A stretch of DNA of 64,000 nucleotides from GMQP-bins7 sp963776565. Its GTDB lineage: Bacteria; Actinomycetota; Thermoleophilia; Gaiellales; Gaiellaceae. Positions 29,489-38,666 of the stretch are shown here, one piece after another; position 1 is the stretch's first letter, and the number at the start of each line of letters is the position of its first letter. The translations under genes and the position numbers were made by a program. The notes under the pieces are model-generated. The model worked only from the letters and a program-made list of their open reading frames with translations. It was not told the DNA's origin and searched no databases. The stretch is from positions 1-64,000 of the forward strand of contig CAVZNF010000003.1 in assembly GCA_963776565.1 (NCBI GenBank), in the 5' to 3' direction.

Positions 29489-30177
29489 TGGCGAACTCTG
29501 CGGGGGCTCCGCGCCGGATCTTTCGGCGAAGCGCCGAGCCGCTGGCCGCAGACGTGTCGCTCATCGCATCCGAGTTCCTCGCCGGATTCCAGCTCGTCCA
29601 GCAGATCGACCGACCCGCGGTCTCGATCTTCGGCTCGGCTCGGATCGCGGAGGGGACCCCCACGTATGAGCAAGCGCGAGCGACCGGTCGCGCATTCGCC
29701 GAGGCGGGCTTCGCCGTCGTCACCGGAGGAGGCCCCGGCGTCATGGAGGCGGCGAATCGCGGCTGCAAGGAGGGCGGCGGCCTCTCGGTCGGCTTCAACA
29801 TTGCGCTTCCGTTCGAGCAGGGGATCAACGCATGGTGCGACCTCGCGCTGACCTTCGACCACTTCCACGTGCGCAAGGTGATGTTCGTCAAGGCTGCTGA
29901 AGGGTTCGTGATCTTCCCCGGCGGCTTCGGCACGCAGGACGAGCTGTGGGAGGCGCTGACTCTGCGGCAGACGAAGAAGATCGGCGACTTCCCGATCGTC
30001 CTCTTCGACTCCGACTACTGGGGCGAGATGCTCGGGTGGGTGCGTGACGAGATGCTCGACGACGGGCTGATCTCGCGCGAGGACTACGCCGGAATGCTCC
30101 GTGCCGACGTTCCCGCGGATGCGGTCGAGCTCGTCGTGTCGCTGTACGACCGCCGCGTCGCCGAAGGCTCGACGTGA
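29488..30177 (+). CDS. LOG-family Rossmann-fold protein (TIGR00730)
   Basis: A 229-residue protein of the lysine-decarboxylase-like LOG family; characterised members release free cytokinin bases from nucleotide monophosphates or act as nucleotide phosphoribohydrolases. It has VSIFGSARI, VTGGGPGVMEAANRGCKEGG and the signature PGGFGTQDELWEALTLRQTK. Being next to purine nucleoside phosphorylase suggests nucleotide salvage. ATG at 29488 overlaps the preceding stop; its own stop overlaps the next GTG. Confidence 0.85.
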   Translation: MANSAGAPRRIFRRSAEPLAADVSLIASEFLAGFQLVQQIDRPAVSIFGSARIAEGTPTYEQARATGRAFAEAGFAVVTGGGPGVMEAANRGCKEGGGLSVGFNIALPFEQGINAWCDLALTFDHFHVRKVMFVKAAEGFVIFPGGFGTQDELWEALTLRQTKKIGDFPIVLFDSDYWGEMLGWVRDEMLDDGLISREDYAGMLRADVPADAVELVVSLYDRRVAEGST

Positions 30178-30986
30178 GCCTGGACGACGCCGTCGGGTTC
30201 GTTCGCGAGCAAGTCAAGGTCGAGCCGCGCGTCGGCATCGTCCTCGGAAGCGGGCTCGGCGGGCTCGCGGACGAGCTCGAGGACCGCGTCGAGATTCCCT
30301 ACTCCGAGATCCCCGACTGGCCCGTCTCGACGGCGATCGGGCACTCGGGCGTCCTCGTGCTCGGCTCGCTCGACGGTGTGCCCGTGGCGGTCATGCGCGG
30401 ACGGGCGCACCTGTACGAGGGGATCGGAGCAGACAGAGTCGCGTTCGGTGTCCGGGTTCTCGGACGACTCGGAGTCCGCTCGCTCGTCGTCACGAACGCG
30501 GCGGGCGGCATCAATCCCGACTTCTCGCCCGGCCAGCTCGTCCTCATCTCCGATCACGTCAACCTGCAGGGCGCGTCCCCGCTCGTCGGCCAAAACGACG
30601 AGTCGCTCGGGCCGCGCTTCCCCGACATGAGCGACGCCTACGACCCGGAGTTCCGAGCGCGGGCGCACGAGGCGGCGGCCCAGCTCGGGATCGACCTCGG
30701 CGAGGGCGTCTACGCCGCGTGGCTCGGGCCGCAGTTCGAGACGCCGGCGGAGATCCGCTTCATGCGAGCCCTCGGCGGCGACCTCGCAGGCATGTCCACC
30801 GTGCAGGAGGTCATCGCCGCGCGGCACATGGGGATTCGCGTCCTCGGCATCTCGGTGGTCACGAACATGGCCGCGGGCGTGCTGCCGGAGAAGATCGACC
30901 ACGAGGTCGTGCTCGAGGTGGGAGCACGCGCGGCCGGGTCGCTCACCGCTCTTCTGCGCGCGCTCGTTCCTACACTCTCCGCGTGA
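30174..30986 (+). CDS. Purine nucleoside phosphorylase (trimeric type)
   Basis: A 270-residue phosphorolytic enzyme that cleaves purine (deoxy)nucleosides to base and sugar phosphate. Motifs are IVLGSGLGGLADELE (phosphate loop), VMRGRAHLYEG, VVTNAAGGINPDFSPGQLV and GPQFETPAEIRFMRALGGD, and the Asn in SVVTNMAAG recognises the base. It is coupled to its neighbours by GTGA overlaps on both sides, including selA downstream. Confidence 0.92.
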   Translation: MSLDDAVGFVREQVKVEPRVGIVLGSGLGGLADELEDRVEIPYSEIPDWPVSTAIGHSGVLVLGSLDGVPVAVMRGRAHLYEGIGADRVAFGVRVLGRLGVRSLVVTNAAGGINPDFSPGQLVLISDHVNLQGASPLVGQNDESLGPRFPDMSDAYDPEFRARAHEAAAQLGIDLGEGVYAAWLGPQFETPAEIRFMRALGGDLAGMSTVQEVIAARHMGIRVLGISVVTNMAAGVLPEKIDHEVVLEVGARAAGSLTALLRALVPTLSA

Positions 30987-32275
30987 AGCTCCGCGATCTG
31001 CCCTCCGTGGACGAACTGCTCCGCGACGAGCGGCTTGCCGGCGAGCCGCATGACCTCGCCGTCGAGGCGGCACGCTCTGCGTTGGCGCGGGCGCGGGAGG
31101 AGATCGCCGCCGGGAACGATCCCGAGCCGCTCGTGGATGCGGTTCTCGAGGAGCTCGGCCGCGCGCGCTCGCCGTCGCTGCGGCGTGTCCTGAATGCGAC
31201 AGGTGTGCTCGTCCACACGAATCTCGGACGCGCGCCGCTCGCGGAGGCCGCGCTCGCGCGCGTGGCCGAGGTCGGCGGTGGCTACTCCAACCTCGAGTAC
31301 GACCTCGCGCGGGGCGAGCGGGGATCGCGGCAAGATCACCTCGGCCCGCTGCTCGAGCGCCTGACCGGGGCCGAAGCCGCGCTCGTCGTCAACAACAACG
31401 CCGCGGCGGTCCTCCTCGCGCTCGCTGCGCTCGCCGAGGCACGCGAAGTCGTCGTGTCGCGCGGCGAGCTGATCGAGATCGGAGACGGCTTCCGGATCCC
31501 CGACGTGCTTGCGCGTTCCGGCGCACGGCTCGTCGAGGTGGGAACGACGAATCGCACGCGCGCTGCCGACTACGAGCAGGCGATCGGGCCTGAGACGGCT
31601 GTTCTTCTTCGCGTCCACCAGTCGAACTTTCGCGTCGTCGGCTTCGCGGAGCGGCCGCAGCTCTCGGAGCTCGCCGCGATCGCGCGCCGCCACGAGGTCA
31701 CGCTCGTCGACGACCTCGGCTCGGGATCGCTCGCGGGGATCCGCGACGAGCCGACCCCGGCGGAGAGCCTTCGCGCGGGCGCCGACCTCGTCTGCTTCTC
31801 CGGCGACAAGCTGCTCGGCGGCCCGCAGGCGGGCATCGTCGTCGGGCGCGCTGACCTCGTCGAACGGCTGCGCCGGCACCCACTGCAACGCGCGCTGCGC
31901 GCGGACAAGCTCACGCTCGCTGCGCTCGAAGGGACGCTCGCGCTGGCGCTCGACCCAGCGACACGCGACGACGTTCCCGTGCTGCGCATGCTCCACGAGC
32001 CGATCGAGCTCGTGCGCGCCCGGGCCGAGCGTCTCGCCGAGCTCGTCGGCGGCGAGGTCGAGGAGACCGCCGCGCGTGTCGGTGGCGGTGCGCTTCCGCT
32101 CGCGGAGCTTCCAAGCGCTGCATGCGCGGTCGAGGAGTCGCTGGCGGAAGCGCTACGACTCGGTGAGCCGCCCGTGATCGCGGTCGTGCGGGACGGGCGC
32201 ACCCTCCTCGACTGCCGGACGCTCTCGGACGCCGAGGTCGAACAGGTCGCTGCCGCCGTCCGCGCTGCGCGATGA
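30983..32275 (+). CDS. selA: L-seryl-tRNA(Sec) selenium transferase
   Basis: Converts Ser-tRNA(Sec) to Sec-tRNA(Sec) with selenophosphate, using PLP. The 430-residue protein has the SelA N-terminal domain, then RRVLNATGVLVHTNLGRAPL, VVNNNAAAVLLALAALAEA, VGTTNRTRAADYEQAI and the PLP lysine in VCFSGDKLLGGPQAG (about Lys276). Start GTG at 30983 overlaps the phosphorylase stop. A matching selB lies two genes downstream and tRNA-Sec at 38.5 kb, so the pathway is real; selD is not in the window. Confidence 0.93.
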   Translation: MKLRDLPSVDELLRDERLAGEPHDLAVEAARSALARAREEIAAGNDPEPLVDAVLEELGRARSPSLRRVLNATGVLVHTNLGRAPLAEAALARVAEVGGGYSNLEYDLARGERGSRQDHLGPLLERLTGAEAALVVNNNAAAVLLALAALAEAREVVVSRGELIEIGDGFRIPDVLARSGARLVEVGTTNRTRAADYEQAIGPETAVLLRVHQSNFRVVGFAERPQLSELAAIARRHEVTLVDDLGSGSLAGIRDEPTPAESLRAGADLVCFSGDKLLGGPQAGIVVGRADLVERLRRHPLQRALRADKLTLAALEGTLALALDPATRDDVPVLRMLHEPIELVRARAERLAELVGGEVEETAARVGGGALPLAELPSAACAVEESLAEALRLGEPPVIAVVRDGRTLLDCRTLSDAEVEQVAAAVRAAR

Positions 32276-32719
32276 GCGTCGTCGAGGTCGAGCTGCCCGC
32301 GGAGCGCTCGCGGCTGTGCGAGCACGTCCTCCGCGACCTGCCTGACTGGTTCGGGATCGAGGAGGCGACGGCCGCGTACATCTCCGACGTCGCGGCGCTC
32401 CCGACCTTTGCGATCGGCGACGACGCGCTGCTCTCGCTCAAGCTGCACACGCCGCGCGCGGCGGAGGTCTTCGTCATGGGAGTGCGCCGAGCGAGGCACG
32501 GGCAGGGCCTCGGCACGGCGCTCCTGCAGGCGGCGGAGGAGTACCTCGGGGCGCGGAACGTCGAGTATCTCCAGGTCAAGACGCTCGGGCCTTCGTACCC
32601 CGACGAGGGCTACGCGCGGACGCGTGCGTTCTACGAGGCGCGTGGCTTCGTGCCGCTCGAGGAGCTCCACGGCCTCTGGGACGGACAACCCGTGCCTGCT
32701 GCTCGTCAAGCGCCTCTGA
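32272..32719 (+). CDS. GNAT-family N-acetyltransferase between selA and selB (frame change)
   Basis: A 148-residue acetyltransferase-like protein. The acetyl-CoA loop is RRARHGQGLGTALLQAA, followed by YLQVKTLGPSYPDEGYARTR and FYEARGFVPLEELHGLW. The natural end NPCLLLVKRL appears if one C is removed near 32687; the uncorrected frame runs 11 bases further into selB. Start ATG overlaps selA (ATGA), so it is embedded in the selenium operon. Its substrate is unknown; a role in selenium metabolism would be only by association. Confidence 0.78.
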
Positions 32720-32720
32720 C

Positions 32721-34406
32721 ATGCCGCTGACGGTCGGCACCGCGGGTCACATCGACCACGGCAAGACGTGGCTCGTGCGAGCGCTGACGGGGAAGGACAC
32801 GGACCGGCTTCCAGAGGAGCAGCGACGCGGGATCTCGATCGACCTCGGCTACGCGCCGCTCGAGCTTCCCGACGGGCGTCGGCTCTCCGTGATCGACGTT
32901 CCGGGCCATGAGCGCTTCGTGCGCACGATGGTCGCCGGCGCGACCGGGATCGATCTGTTCCTGCTCGTGATCGATGCGGGTGAAGGCGCGCGCCCGCAGA
33001 CGCACGAGCACCTCGCGATCCTGCGCCTGCTCGGAATCGAGCACGGTGTCGTCGCGCTGACGAAGGTCGATGCCGTCGACGAGGAGGCGATCGAGCTCGC
33101 CGAGGCCGAGGCGGTCGAGCTCGTCCCCGGAGTCGAGGTCGTGCGCGTGAGCGCGCGCACGGGCGAAGGTCTCGACGAGCTTCGCGCCGCACTCGCGCGT
33201 GTCGCCGACTCCGTCGAGCATAGGCGCGCCGACCGCCCCACCAGGCTCTACGTCGATCGTTCGTTCTCCGTCCCGGGCTTCGGCACAGTCGTTACAGGAA
33301 CGCTCTGGTCGGGCTCGATCGGTGCAGGAGATCAGCTCCGGCTCGAGCCGTCCGGCCGCGACGTCCGGGTGCGGAGCGTCCAGGTGCACGACCGCGACGT
33401 CGGGCGGGCGGAGGCGGGCCAGCGCGTCGCGGTGAGCCTTCCCGGAATCGATCGACGTGATGTCGCACGGGGAGAAGCGCTCATCGAGCCTGGCGGGTAT
33501 CCGACGTCGTATCGGCTCGACGTTGCTCTCGAGGAGATCGCCCCGATCGAGGACGAGGCGCGCGTGCAGGTGCACCTCGGCACGACGCATACCCCGGCGC
33601 GGGTCGTGCGCCTCGGCGAACGCTTCGCGCAGCTACGCCTCGCTTCGCCGGTGATTGCAGCGAGGGGCGACCGGCTGATCCTTCGCGGTGAGACCACGCT
33701 CGGCGGTGGCAACGTCCTCGATCCGATACCCCCTCGGCATCGCGACGTGGCGCGCATCGAGCGACTCGCCCAGGGGGATGTTGTCGGGACGATCCATGCG
33801 CCGGTCCTGGCCGACACGTTGCGCTTCGTTCTCGACGGCGAGCTTGCCGAGGTCGAGCGCGCCGGCCCGTGGGTCTTCTCGGCGGCATGGCTGGCCGCCT
33901 ACGAGGCCGATCTCCGCGAGCGGATTGCCGGCGCAGACCCGATAGACCCAGGGATCTCGGTGCCGGCGGACGCCTGGGCGGACGATGTCCTCGCTCTCCT
34001 GCCGCTCGAGCGACGCGGGTCGAAGCTGTACTTCCCGGGGGCGGTCGCGACGCTCGAGGGGCGAGAAGCCGAGTCCGCCGCGCTCGAGCGCGAGCTCGCG
34101 AGCGCAGGCGTCCACGCGACGAAGGTGTCGGACGAGGAGGTCGCCCGCTTCCTCGAAGCACGTGGGCGCCTCGTTCGGCTCGGCAACGGCTACGCGATCG
34201 GCATCGACTCGTTCGACGTGGCGAAGGACGTTCTGCTCGCGGAATGTCGAGCCGCCGGCGAGATCTCGTTGGCCCGCTTCCGTGACCTCGTGGGAACGGG
34301 ACGCCGAGACGCGCAGCTCCTCCTCGAGCGCTTCGACGCCGACGGGCTCACGCGTCGCGTCCGTGATGTGCGCGTGTTGCGTCGAGAGTCCGGGCGGGCA
34401 CACTGA
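32721..34406 (+). CDS. selB: Selenocysteine-specific elongation factor
   Basis: Delivers Sec-tRNA(Sec) to UGA codons marked by a SECIS hairpin. The 561-residue protein has the GTPase motifs GTAGHIDHGKTWLVRALTG (G1), the RRGISIDLGYA switch, DVPGHERF (G3) and TKVD (G4). EF-Tu-like domains 2-3 follow, then a C-terminal set of winged helices ending with the RNA-binding region RFRDLVGTGRRDAQLLLERF. Frame intact. The start lies 1 bp after the corrected acetyltransferase stop. Confidence 0.93.
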   Translation: MPLTVGTAGHIDHGKTWLVRALTGKDTDRLPEEQRRGISIDLGYAPLELPDGRRLSVIDVPGHERFVRTMVAGATGIDLFLLVIDAGEGARPQTHEHLAILRLLGIEHGVVALTKVDAVDEEAIELAEAEAVELVPGVEVVRVSARTGEGLDELRAALARVADSVEHRRADRPTRLYVDRSFSVPGFGTVVTGTLWSGSIGAGDQLRLEPSGRDVRVRSVQVHDRDVGRAEAGQRVAVSLPGIDRRDVARGEALIEPGGYPTSYRLDVALEEIAPIEDEARVQVHLGTTHTPARVVRLGERFAQLRLASPVIAARGDRLILRGETTLGGGNVLDPIPPRHRDVARIERLAQGDVVGTIHAPVLADTLRFVLDGELAEVERAGPWVFSAAWLAAYEADLRERIAGADPIDPGISVPADAWADDVLALLPLERRGSKLYFPGAVATLEGREAESAALERELASAGVHATKVSDEEVARFLEARGRLVRLGNGYAIGIDSFDVAKDVLLAECRAAGEISLARFRDLVGTGRRDAQLLLERFDADGLTRRVRDVRVLRRESGRAH

Positions 34407-34411
34407 GAGCG

Positions 34412-34951
34412 GTGCGCCTGGCGTGCCTAGCCGTCTTCGCGGCTTCCATCCTCGTCGCCGGTGCAGCTGCAGCGACCCTCGATCCGCGCTCGCTGGTCGT
34501 CCGTGGTGCCGACGTTCCGTCCAGCTACCGGCTCGATCCTCGAGAGAGCGGCGTCCGACCGAACGACGGTGCGTCTGTGCACGCGACGGAGCAGGCGCTC
34601 TACTCGCGTTCCGGGCGGATCACCGGATACGAGGTGACGTATCGACGGGGCAGCACCTACATCCGCTCGCGAGCGGACCTGTTCCGCGCCCCTGGCGGGC
34701 CGAAGGTGGTGTTGGACTGGTTCGATGCCGAGACGAAGCGAAGCGGGATCAAGGGGCTGAGGCGGGGACGCGCCGGGATCGGGTCTGAGAGCTGGGTCTA
34801 CTGGGGCGGCACGCCGCCGGTGAGCGTCAACCTCGTCGCGTGGCGGCAGGGACGCGTGTTCGCGGGGATCGTGGGCTTCGGGGTGACGAAGCGACGAGCA
34901 CTCGACCTGGCGCGAGCCCAGCAGCGACGGATCGTCGCAGCGCTGCGTTGA
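34412..34951 (+). CDS. Secreted hypothetical protein
   Basis: A 179-residue protein with an N-terminal signal peptide (MRLACLAVFAASILVAGAAA) and a mature region without cysteines or enzyme motifs. It has a beta-rich look (YEVTYRRGSTYIRSRADLFR, VNLVAWRQGRVFAGIVGFG). It starts 6 bp after selB, so it may share the transcript. No family recognised. Confidence 0.65.
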   Translation: MRLACLAVFAASILVAGAAAATLDPRSLVVRGADVPSSYRLDPRESGVRPNDGASVHATEQALYSRSGRITGYEVTYRRGSTYIRSRADLFRAPGGPKVVLDWFDAETKRSGIKGLRRGRAGIGSESWVYWGGTPPVSVNLVAWRQGRVFAGIVGFGVTKRRALDLARAQQRRIVAALR

Positions 34952-35414
34952 TTCGAGGTCGGTCGGCGCTCCGGCGGCCTGTTCGTACCGCCCGCTCGAT
35001 GCCGGCCCGTCAGCGCACGGGTCCGTAGTTAATACGACGACCTGTCCGTCCGAGATCGCGTACGTCGACCTGTGCACGAGGCGCGATGTCGGCCGATCGA
35101 TCTCGCCCACGTGCGGAGCTTACGAAGTCGCAGAGCTCGCGCGCCGACCAGCCTGCGGAAGCGTGCCGGTCTCCTCGTCTGCGCCCTCGACGGAGGTGTC
35201 GGCATGCGCGGACGTTCGTAGCGGCAGACTGCTCGGCTCGGTCCCTCGCGCTCCTTCCGCGACAGGCCGGATCGCGATCGCCCTGAGCTCCATGACGCCG
35301 AGCACCACGGGAGGCTCTCGACTTGAGGATGTGAAGACCTTCCCCGCCCGCTCGATCGCGCTCATCCTCCTTCGATCGGCCTCGCTCGTCGATCAGCCGG
35401 AGATGCGGCACGCC
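34952..35414. other. Gene-poor stretch between two converging operons
   Basis: About 460 bp without a convincing gene. On the minus strand an 81-codon reading frame (35120-35365, starting MSAIERAGKVFTSSSREPPV) has an AAGGAGG directly against its ATG, which is too close to work well. No family resemblance or hairpin terminator stands out. The unusual codons GTA-TTA-ACT near 35028-35036 differ from the rest of the window. Confidence 0.4.
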
Positions 35415-36926
35415 CTACCGGGTCTGCGGGAAACCAAGGTCGACGCGGCTCGTGGCCGGGTCCGGCCAGCGGCTCGTGACCGCCTTCGTCCGCGTGTAGA
35501 AGTCGATGCCCTCCGGGCCGTAGATGTGCCGGTCGCCGAAGAGGCTCGACTTCCAGCCGCCGAACGAGTAGTACGCGACGGGGACTGGGATCGGCACGTT
35601 GACTCCGACCATGCCGACGTTGACGTCGAACTGGAACTGCCGCGCGACGCCGCCGTCGCGCGTGAAGATCGCGACGCCGTTTCCGTACGGGTTGTCGTTC
35701 ACCAGCCGGAGGGCCTCGTCGTACGTGCCGACGCGGACGACCGACAGCACCGGCCCGAAGATCTCGTCGCGGTACGCGTCCATCTCCGGCGTGACGTCGT
35801 CGAGGAGCGAGACGCCGAGGAAGAAGCCGCCGTTGTCGGGCGCGGTCTCGCGGCCGTCGGCGACGAGGGTCGCTCCCTGCGCCGGCCCTGAATCGAGGTA
35901 CGACGCGACCTTGTCGCGGTGCTCGCGCGTGACGAGCGGCCCCATCTCCGAAGACGGATCGAGCCCGTCGCCGACCTTCACCTTGGGGAGGCGGTCCTTG
36001 ATGGCACCGACCAGAGGGTCTGCTGCGTCACCGACCGCGACCACGACGGAGATCGCCATGCAGCGCTCGCCCGCCGAGCCGTAGCCCGCGCTCACGGCCG
36101 CGTCCGCGGCCATGTCGATGTCGGCGTCGGGGAGGACGATCATGTGGTTCTTCGCCCCGCCGAGCGCCTGCACGCGCTTGCCCGCCTTCGTTCCGGTCTC
36201 GTAGACGTAGCGCGCGATCGGCGTCGAGCCGACGAAGGAGACCGCGGCGATGCCGGGGTGCTGCAGGATCGCGTCGACCGCGACCTTGTCGCCCTGCACG
36301 ACGTTGAAGACGCCGTCCGGAAGCCCGGCTTCCTTGAGCAGCTCGGCGGTGAGGATCGACGCGGACGGGTCCTTCTCCGACGGCTTGAGGATGAACGTGT
36401 TCCCGCAGGCGATCGCCGGCGCCCACATCCACATGGGCACCATCGCGGGGAAGTTGAACGGAGTAATGCCCGCCACGACGCCGAGCGGCTGGCGGATCGA
36501 ATAGACGTCGATGCCGGTCGAGGCCTGCTCCGAGTAGTCGCCCTTCAGGAGCTCCGGAATCCCGCAGACGTACTCGATCACCTCGATGCCGCGCTGCACC
36601 TCGCCGAGCGCATCGGACAGGACCTTCCCGTGCTCCGCCGTGAGCAGACGCGCGAGATCCTCACGATGCTCGTCGAGGAGCTGGTAGATGCGGAAGAAGA
36701 GCTCGGCGCGCTTCGAGAGCGACCAGTGGCGCCACGTCGAGTGGGCGGCCGTGGCAGCGTCGACCGCGCGGTCGATGTCGTGGGTCGACGCGAAGTCGAC
36801 CTCACCGGACTGCTCGCCCGTGGCCGGGTTGAACACCGGCCCTTTTCGCCCGGATTCTCCGCGGATGCCCTCGCCGCCGATCCAGTGGCCGATCGTCCGT
36901 AGCTCAGTCGTCACCGCTGCTGCCAT
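35415..36926 (-). CDS. mmsA: CoA-acylating methylmalonate-semialdehyde dehydrogenase
   Basis: Converts methylmalonate (or malonate) semialdehyde, NAD+ and CoA to propionyl-CoA (or acetyl-CoA), in valine, inositol and pyrimidine catabolism. The 503-residue ALDH has FNFPAMVPMWMWAPAIACGN, the cofactor loop VSFVGSTPIARYVYETG, the catalytic Cys in GSAGERCMAISVVV and GPEGIDFYTRTKAVTSRW at the C-terminus. ATG at 36926. The propionyl-CoA route connects it to the methylmalonyl-CoA mutase 8 kb to the left. Frame intact. Confidence 0.92.
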   Translation of the reverse strand: MAAAVTTELRTIGHWIGGEGIRGESGRKGPVFNPATGEQSGEVDFASTHDIDRAVDAATAAHSTWRHWSLSKRAELFFRIYQLLDEHREDLARLLTAEHGKVLSDALGEVQRGIEVIEYVCGIPELLKGDYSEQASTGIDVYSIRQPLGVVAGITPFNFPAMVPMWMWAPAIACGNTFILKPSEKDPSASILTAELLKEAGLPDGVFNVVQGDKVAVDAILQHPGIAAVSFVGSTPIARYVYETGTKAGKRVQALGGAKNHMIVLPDADIDMAADAAVSAGYGSAGERCMAISVVVAVGDAADPLVGAIKDRLPKVKVGDGLDPSSEMGPLVTREHRDKVASYLDSGPAQGATLVADGRETAPDNGGFFLGVSLLDDVTPEMDAYRDEIFGPVLSVVRVGTYDEALRLVNDNPYGNGVAIFTRDGGVARQFQFDVNVGMVGVNVPIPVPVAYYSFGGWKSSLFGDRHIYGPEGIDFYTRTKAVTSRWPDPATSRVDLGFPQTR

Positions 36927-37036
36927 GTCGTCCTCCCAGCTCCGCCTGCTCGTCGTCGTAGCGTATCGCGGTCGCTTGCGTGGGCTCGCTGCGCGTCGCG
37001 ATCGTTCTCTTCACGCGCGACCTGCCGCGAAGGCGG

Positions 37037-38229
37037 CTACGCCGGAATGACGAGGCTCGCGATGTCTCGCGGGTAGTACGTGAGGATCTCGATGCCGGCA
37101 TCGGTCACCAGGACGGTGTCCGAGTGCCGGTAGCCGCCGAGCTCCGGCGAGTACAGACCGGGCTCGACCGTGAACACCATTCCGGGGCGGATCTCCGTGT
37201 CGTCCCCCGAGTCGAGGAACGGCCCCTCGTGGTAGCGAAGGCCGATCGCATGGCCTGTGTGGTGGCGCCAGTGCGGCCAGAGCTCGTGCTCGTCGAAGTA
37301 CGCCCGGACCGCTAGGTCGACCTCGGAGCACGCCCGGCCAGGCCGGATCGCAGCGAACGCGAGATCCTGGAGCGCGAGCATGTGCGTCGAACATCCGCCC
37401 CTGCTCGGCGGACGGCTCGCCGACGAACATCGTTCGCTCGAGCTCAGAGAGGTAGCCCCACACGGGAGCGCTCGCGCCGGTGACGAGGACGTCGCCCGCG
37501 GCGAACACGAGGTTCCCGGCGAGCGCGTGCGGAATCGCGGAGTTTCGCCCGATCTGGCCTCGGTAGCCCGGCGCTGGCGCCGCTCGAGAAGAAGCTCTGT
37601 GCCGAGTAGATCTCGCCGATCGCGTCGAGCATCGCGAACGTGGCCTCGTCGCTCGCGCGCTGCGAGACCTCGGTCTCCGTCACGCCGACCCGCGTGTAGC
37701 GCTGGAGGAGCCGGTGCGCGAGGTTCGACCAGCGGATGCTCTCACGGATCAGCGCGATCTCGGCCTCCGACTTGATCGCCATCTGCGCTTCGATCTCGGC
37801 GACGAGGCGGACGACGCTCGCGCCGGAGAGCTCCGAGAGCGTGGGGCCGCGGTAGCCGAGGATCCACGGGTAGCCGTCCTGATCGGCCCCGATCGAGCCG
37901 GTCAACCCCATGTCCGAGAGCGTTCGTGCGAACACGTCCTCCGCCCGAGGGTCGCCCGGGTACTCGAGGTAGTGCTCGACGCGGTCGAGGGTCGACTTCG
38001 CCTCCGCGTGCTCGACTTCGAGGCGCGGGACGACCAGCGCCCGCGTTCCATCGGCTCCGAGGACGAACGCGATCGGCCGCTCGGTCGGCACGAACGCGAA
38101 GCCCGCGTAGTAGAGGACGTAGTACGGGTCGAAGAGCACGACACCCGACAGGCCAGCCTCCTGCGCATTCCCGAGCAGCGCGTCGCAGCGTGCCCGGTGC
38201 TCCTCGGGCGTGATTGCGATCGACGTCAC
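37037..38229 (-). CDS. M24-family (creatinase/aminopeptidase P-like) hydrolase (two frame changes)
   Basis: A pita-bread-fold protein of about 395 residues with a creatinase N-terminal domain (LSGVVLFDPYYVLYYAGFAF) and a catalytic domain. The frame changes near 37570 and 37385. The His motif HHTGHAIGLRYHEGP and the Glu motif VFTVEPGLYSPELGGYRHSD are present. The region that normally supplies two Asp metal ligands reads VLVTGASAPVWGYLSELERT, so both Asp appear replaced (by Thr and Glu). It may therefore be a metal-free creatinase-like hydrolase rather than a peptidase. The GTG start at 38229 follows a second possible GTG. Confidence 0.78.
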
Positions 38230-38291
38230 CACGGAGCGAGAGCCTAGTGCGCCGGACTGGATCCGACCGCGAGCGGCTCTACAGTCAGGGC

Positions 38292-38456
38292 ATGAGGAAG
38301 TTCTTGATCGCGCTCGCGATCGCCGGTGTGTTCGCACTCATCCTTCTCGTCGCGGCAACGGCGCAGAATAAGGGCTGCTTGCCGTGGAAGACGCCGATCA
38401 CGGTCGGAGGCGGCGGCCCGTTCTCGGAAGATCGGGGCACCAAGGTCTGCAAATAG
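38292..38456 (+). CDS. Small membrane/secreted protein
   Basis: A 54-residue protein with one N-terminal hydrophobic helix (KFLIALAIAGVFALILLVAA) and a short outer tail with two Cys (GCLPWKTP...KVCK) that could form a disulfide. Start ATG at 38292. It converges on the tRNA-Sec gene. No family recognised. Confidence 0.5.
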   Translation: MRKFLIALAIAGVFALILLVAATAQNKGCLPWKTPITVGGGGPFSEDRGTKVCK

Positions 38457-38467
38457 CAGCCGTCCGA

Positions 38468-38560
38468 CGGAGCGGCGCCGGAGTCGAACCGACCGAGCCG
38501 TGGGTTGCACGACCGCACGAGTTTTGAAGACCCGCTGGGCCACCGGGCCCATGCCGCTCC
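38468..38560 (-). tRNA. selC: tRNA-Sec (anticodon TCA)
   Basis: A 93-nt selenocysteine tRNA. It has an 8-bp acceptor stem (GGAGCGGC/GCCGCTCC), discriminator G, an extended D stem, the anticodon loop CTTCAAA with TCA at 38525-38527, a long variable arm and the T arm GGTTCGACTCC. The length, the 8-bp acceptor and the UGA-reading anticodon are specific for Sec. It complements selA and selB at 31-34 kb. Confidence 0.95.
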
Positions 38561-38615
38561 GCGGCGCAGGCTAGCGGCGCTCCGGGATAGGTGGGCATTC
38601 ACCTCAGAAATTGAA

Positions 38616-38641
38616 AGCGGGGCCCTGCTGAGGGCCCCGCT
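38616..38641 (-). terminator. Terminator of the triple-repeat protein gene
   Basis: AGCGGGGCCC-TGCTGA-GGGCCCCGCT is a perfect 10-bp stem 25 bp after the stop of the repeat-protein gene on the minus strand, followed there by TTTCAATTTCTG. Confidence 0.75.
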
Positions 38642-38666
38642 CTTGCTGGGGAGGGCGCCCCAACCC

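Noticed and set aside
35120..35365. An 81-codon minus-strand frame in the 34952-35414 gap
   Set aside because: Ribosome binding site directly abuts the ATG, composition is uninformative and no family is recognised; left as non-coding.
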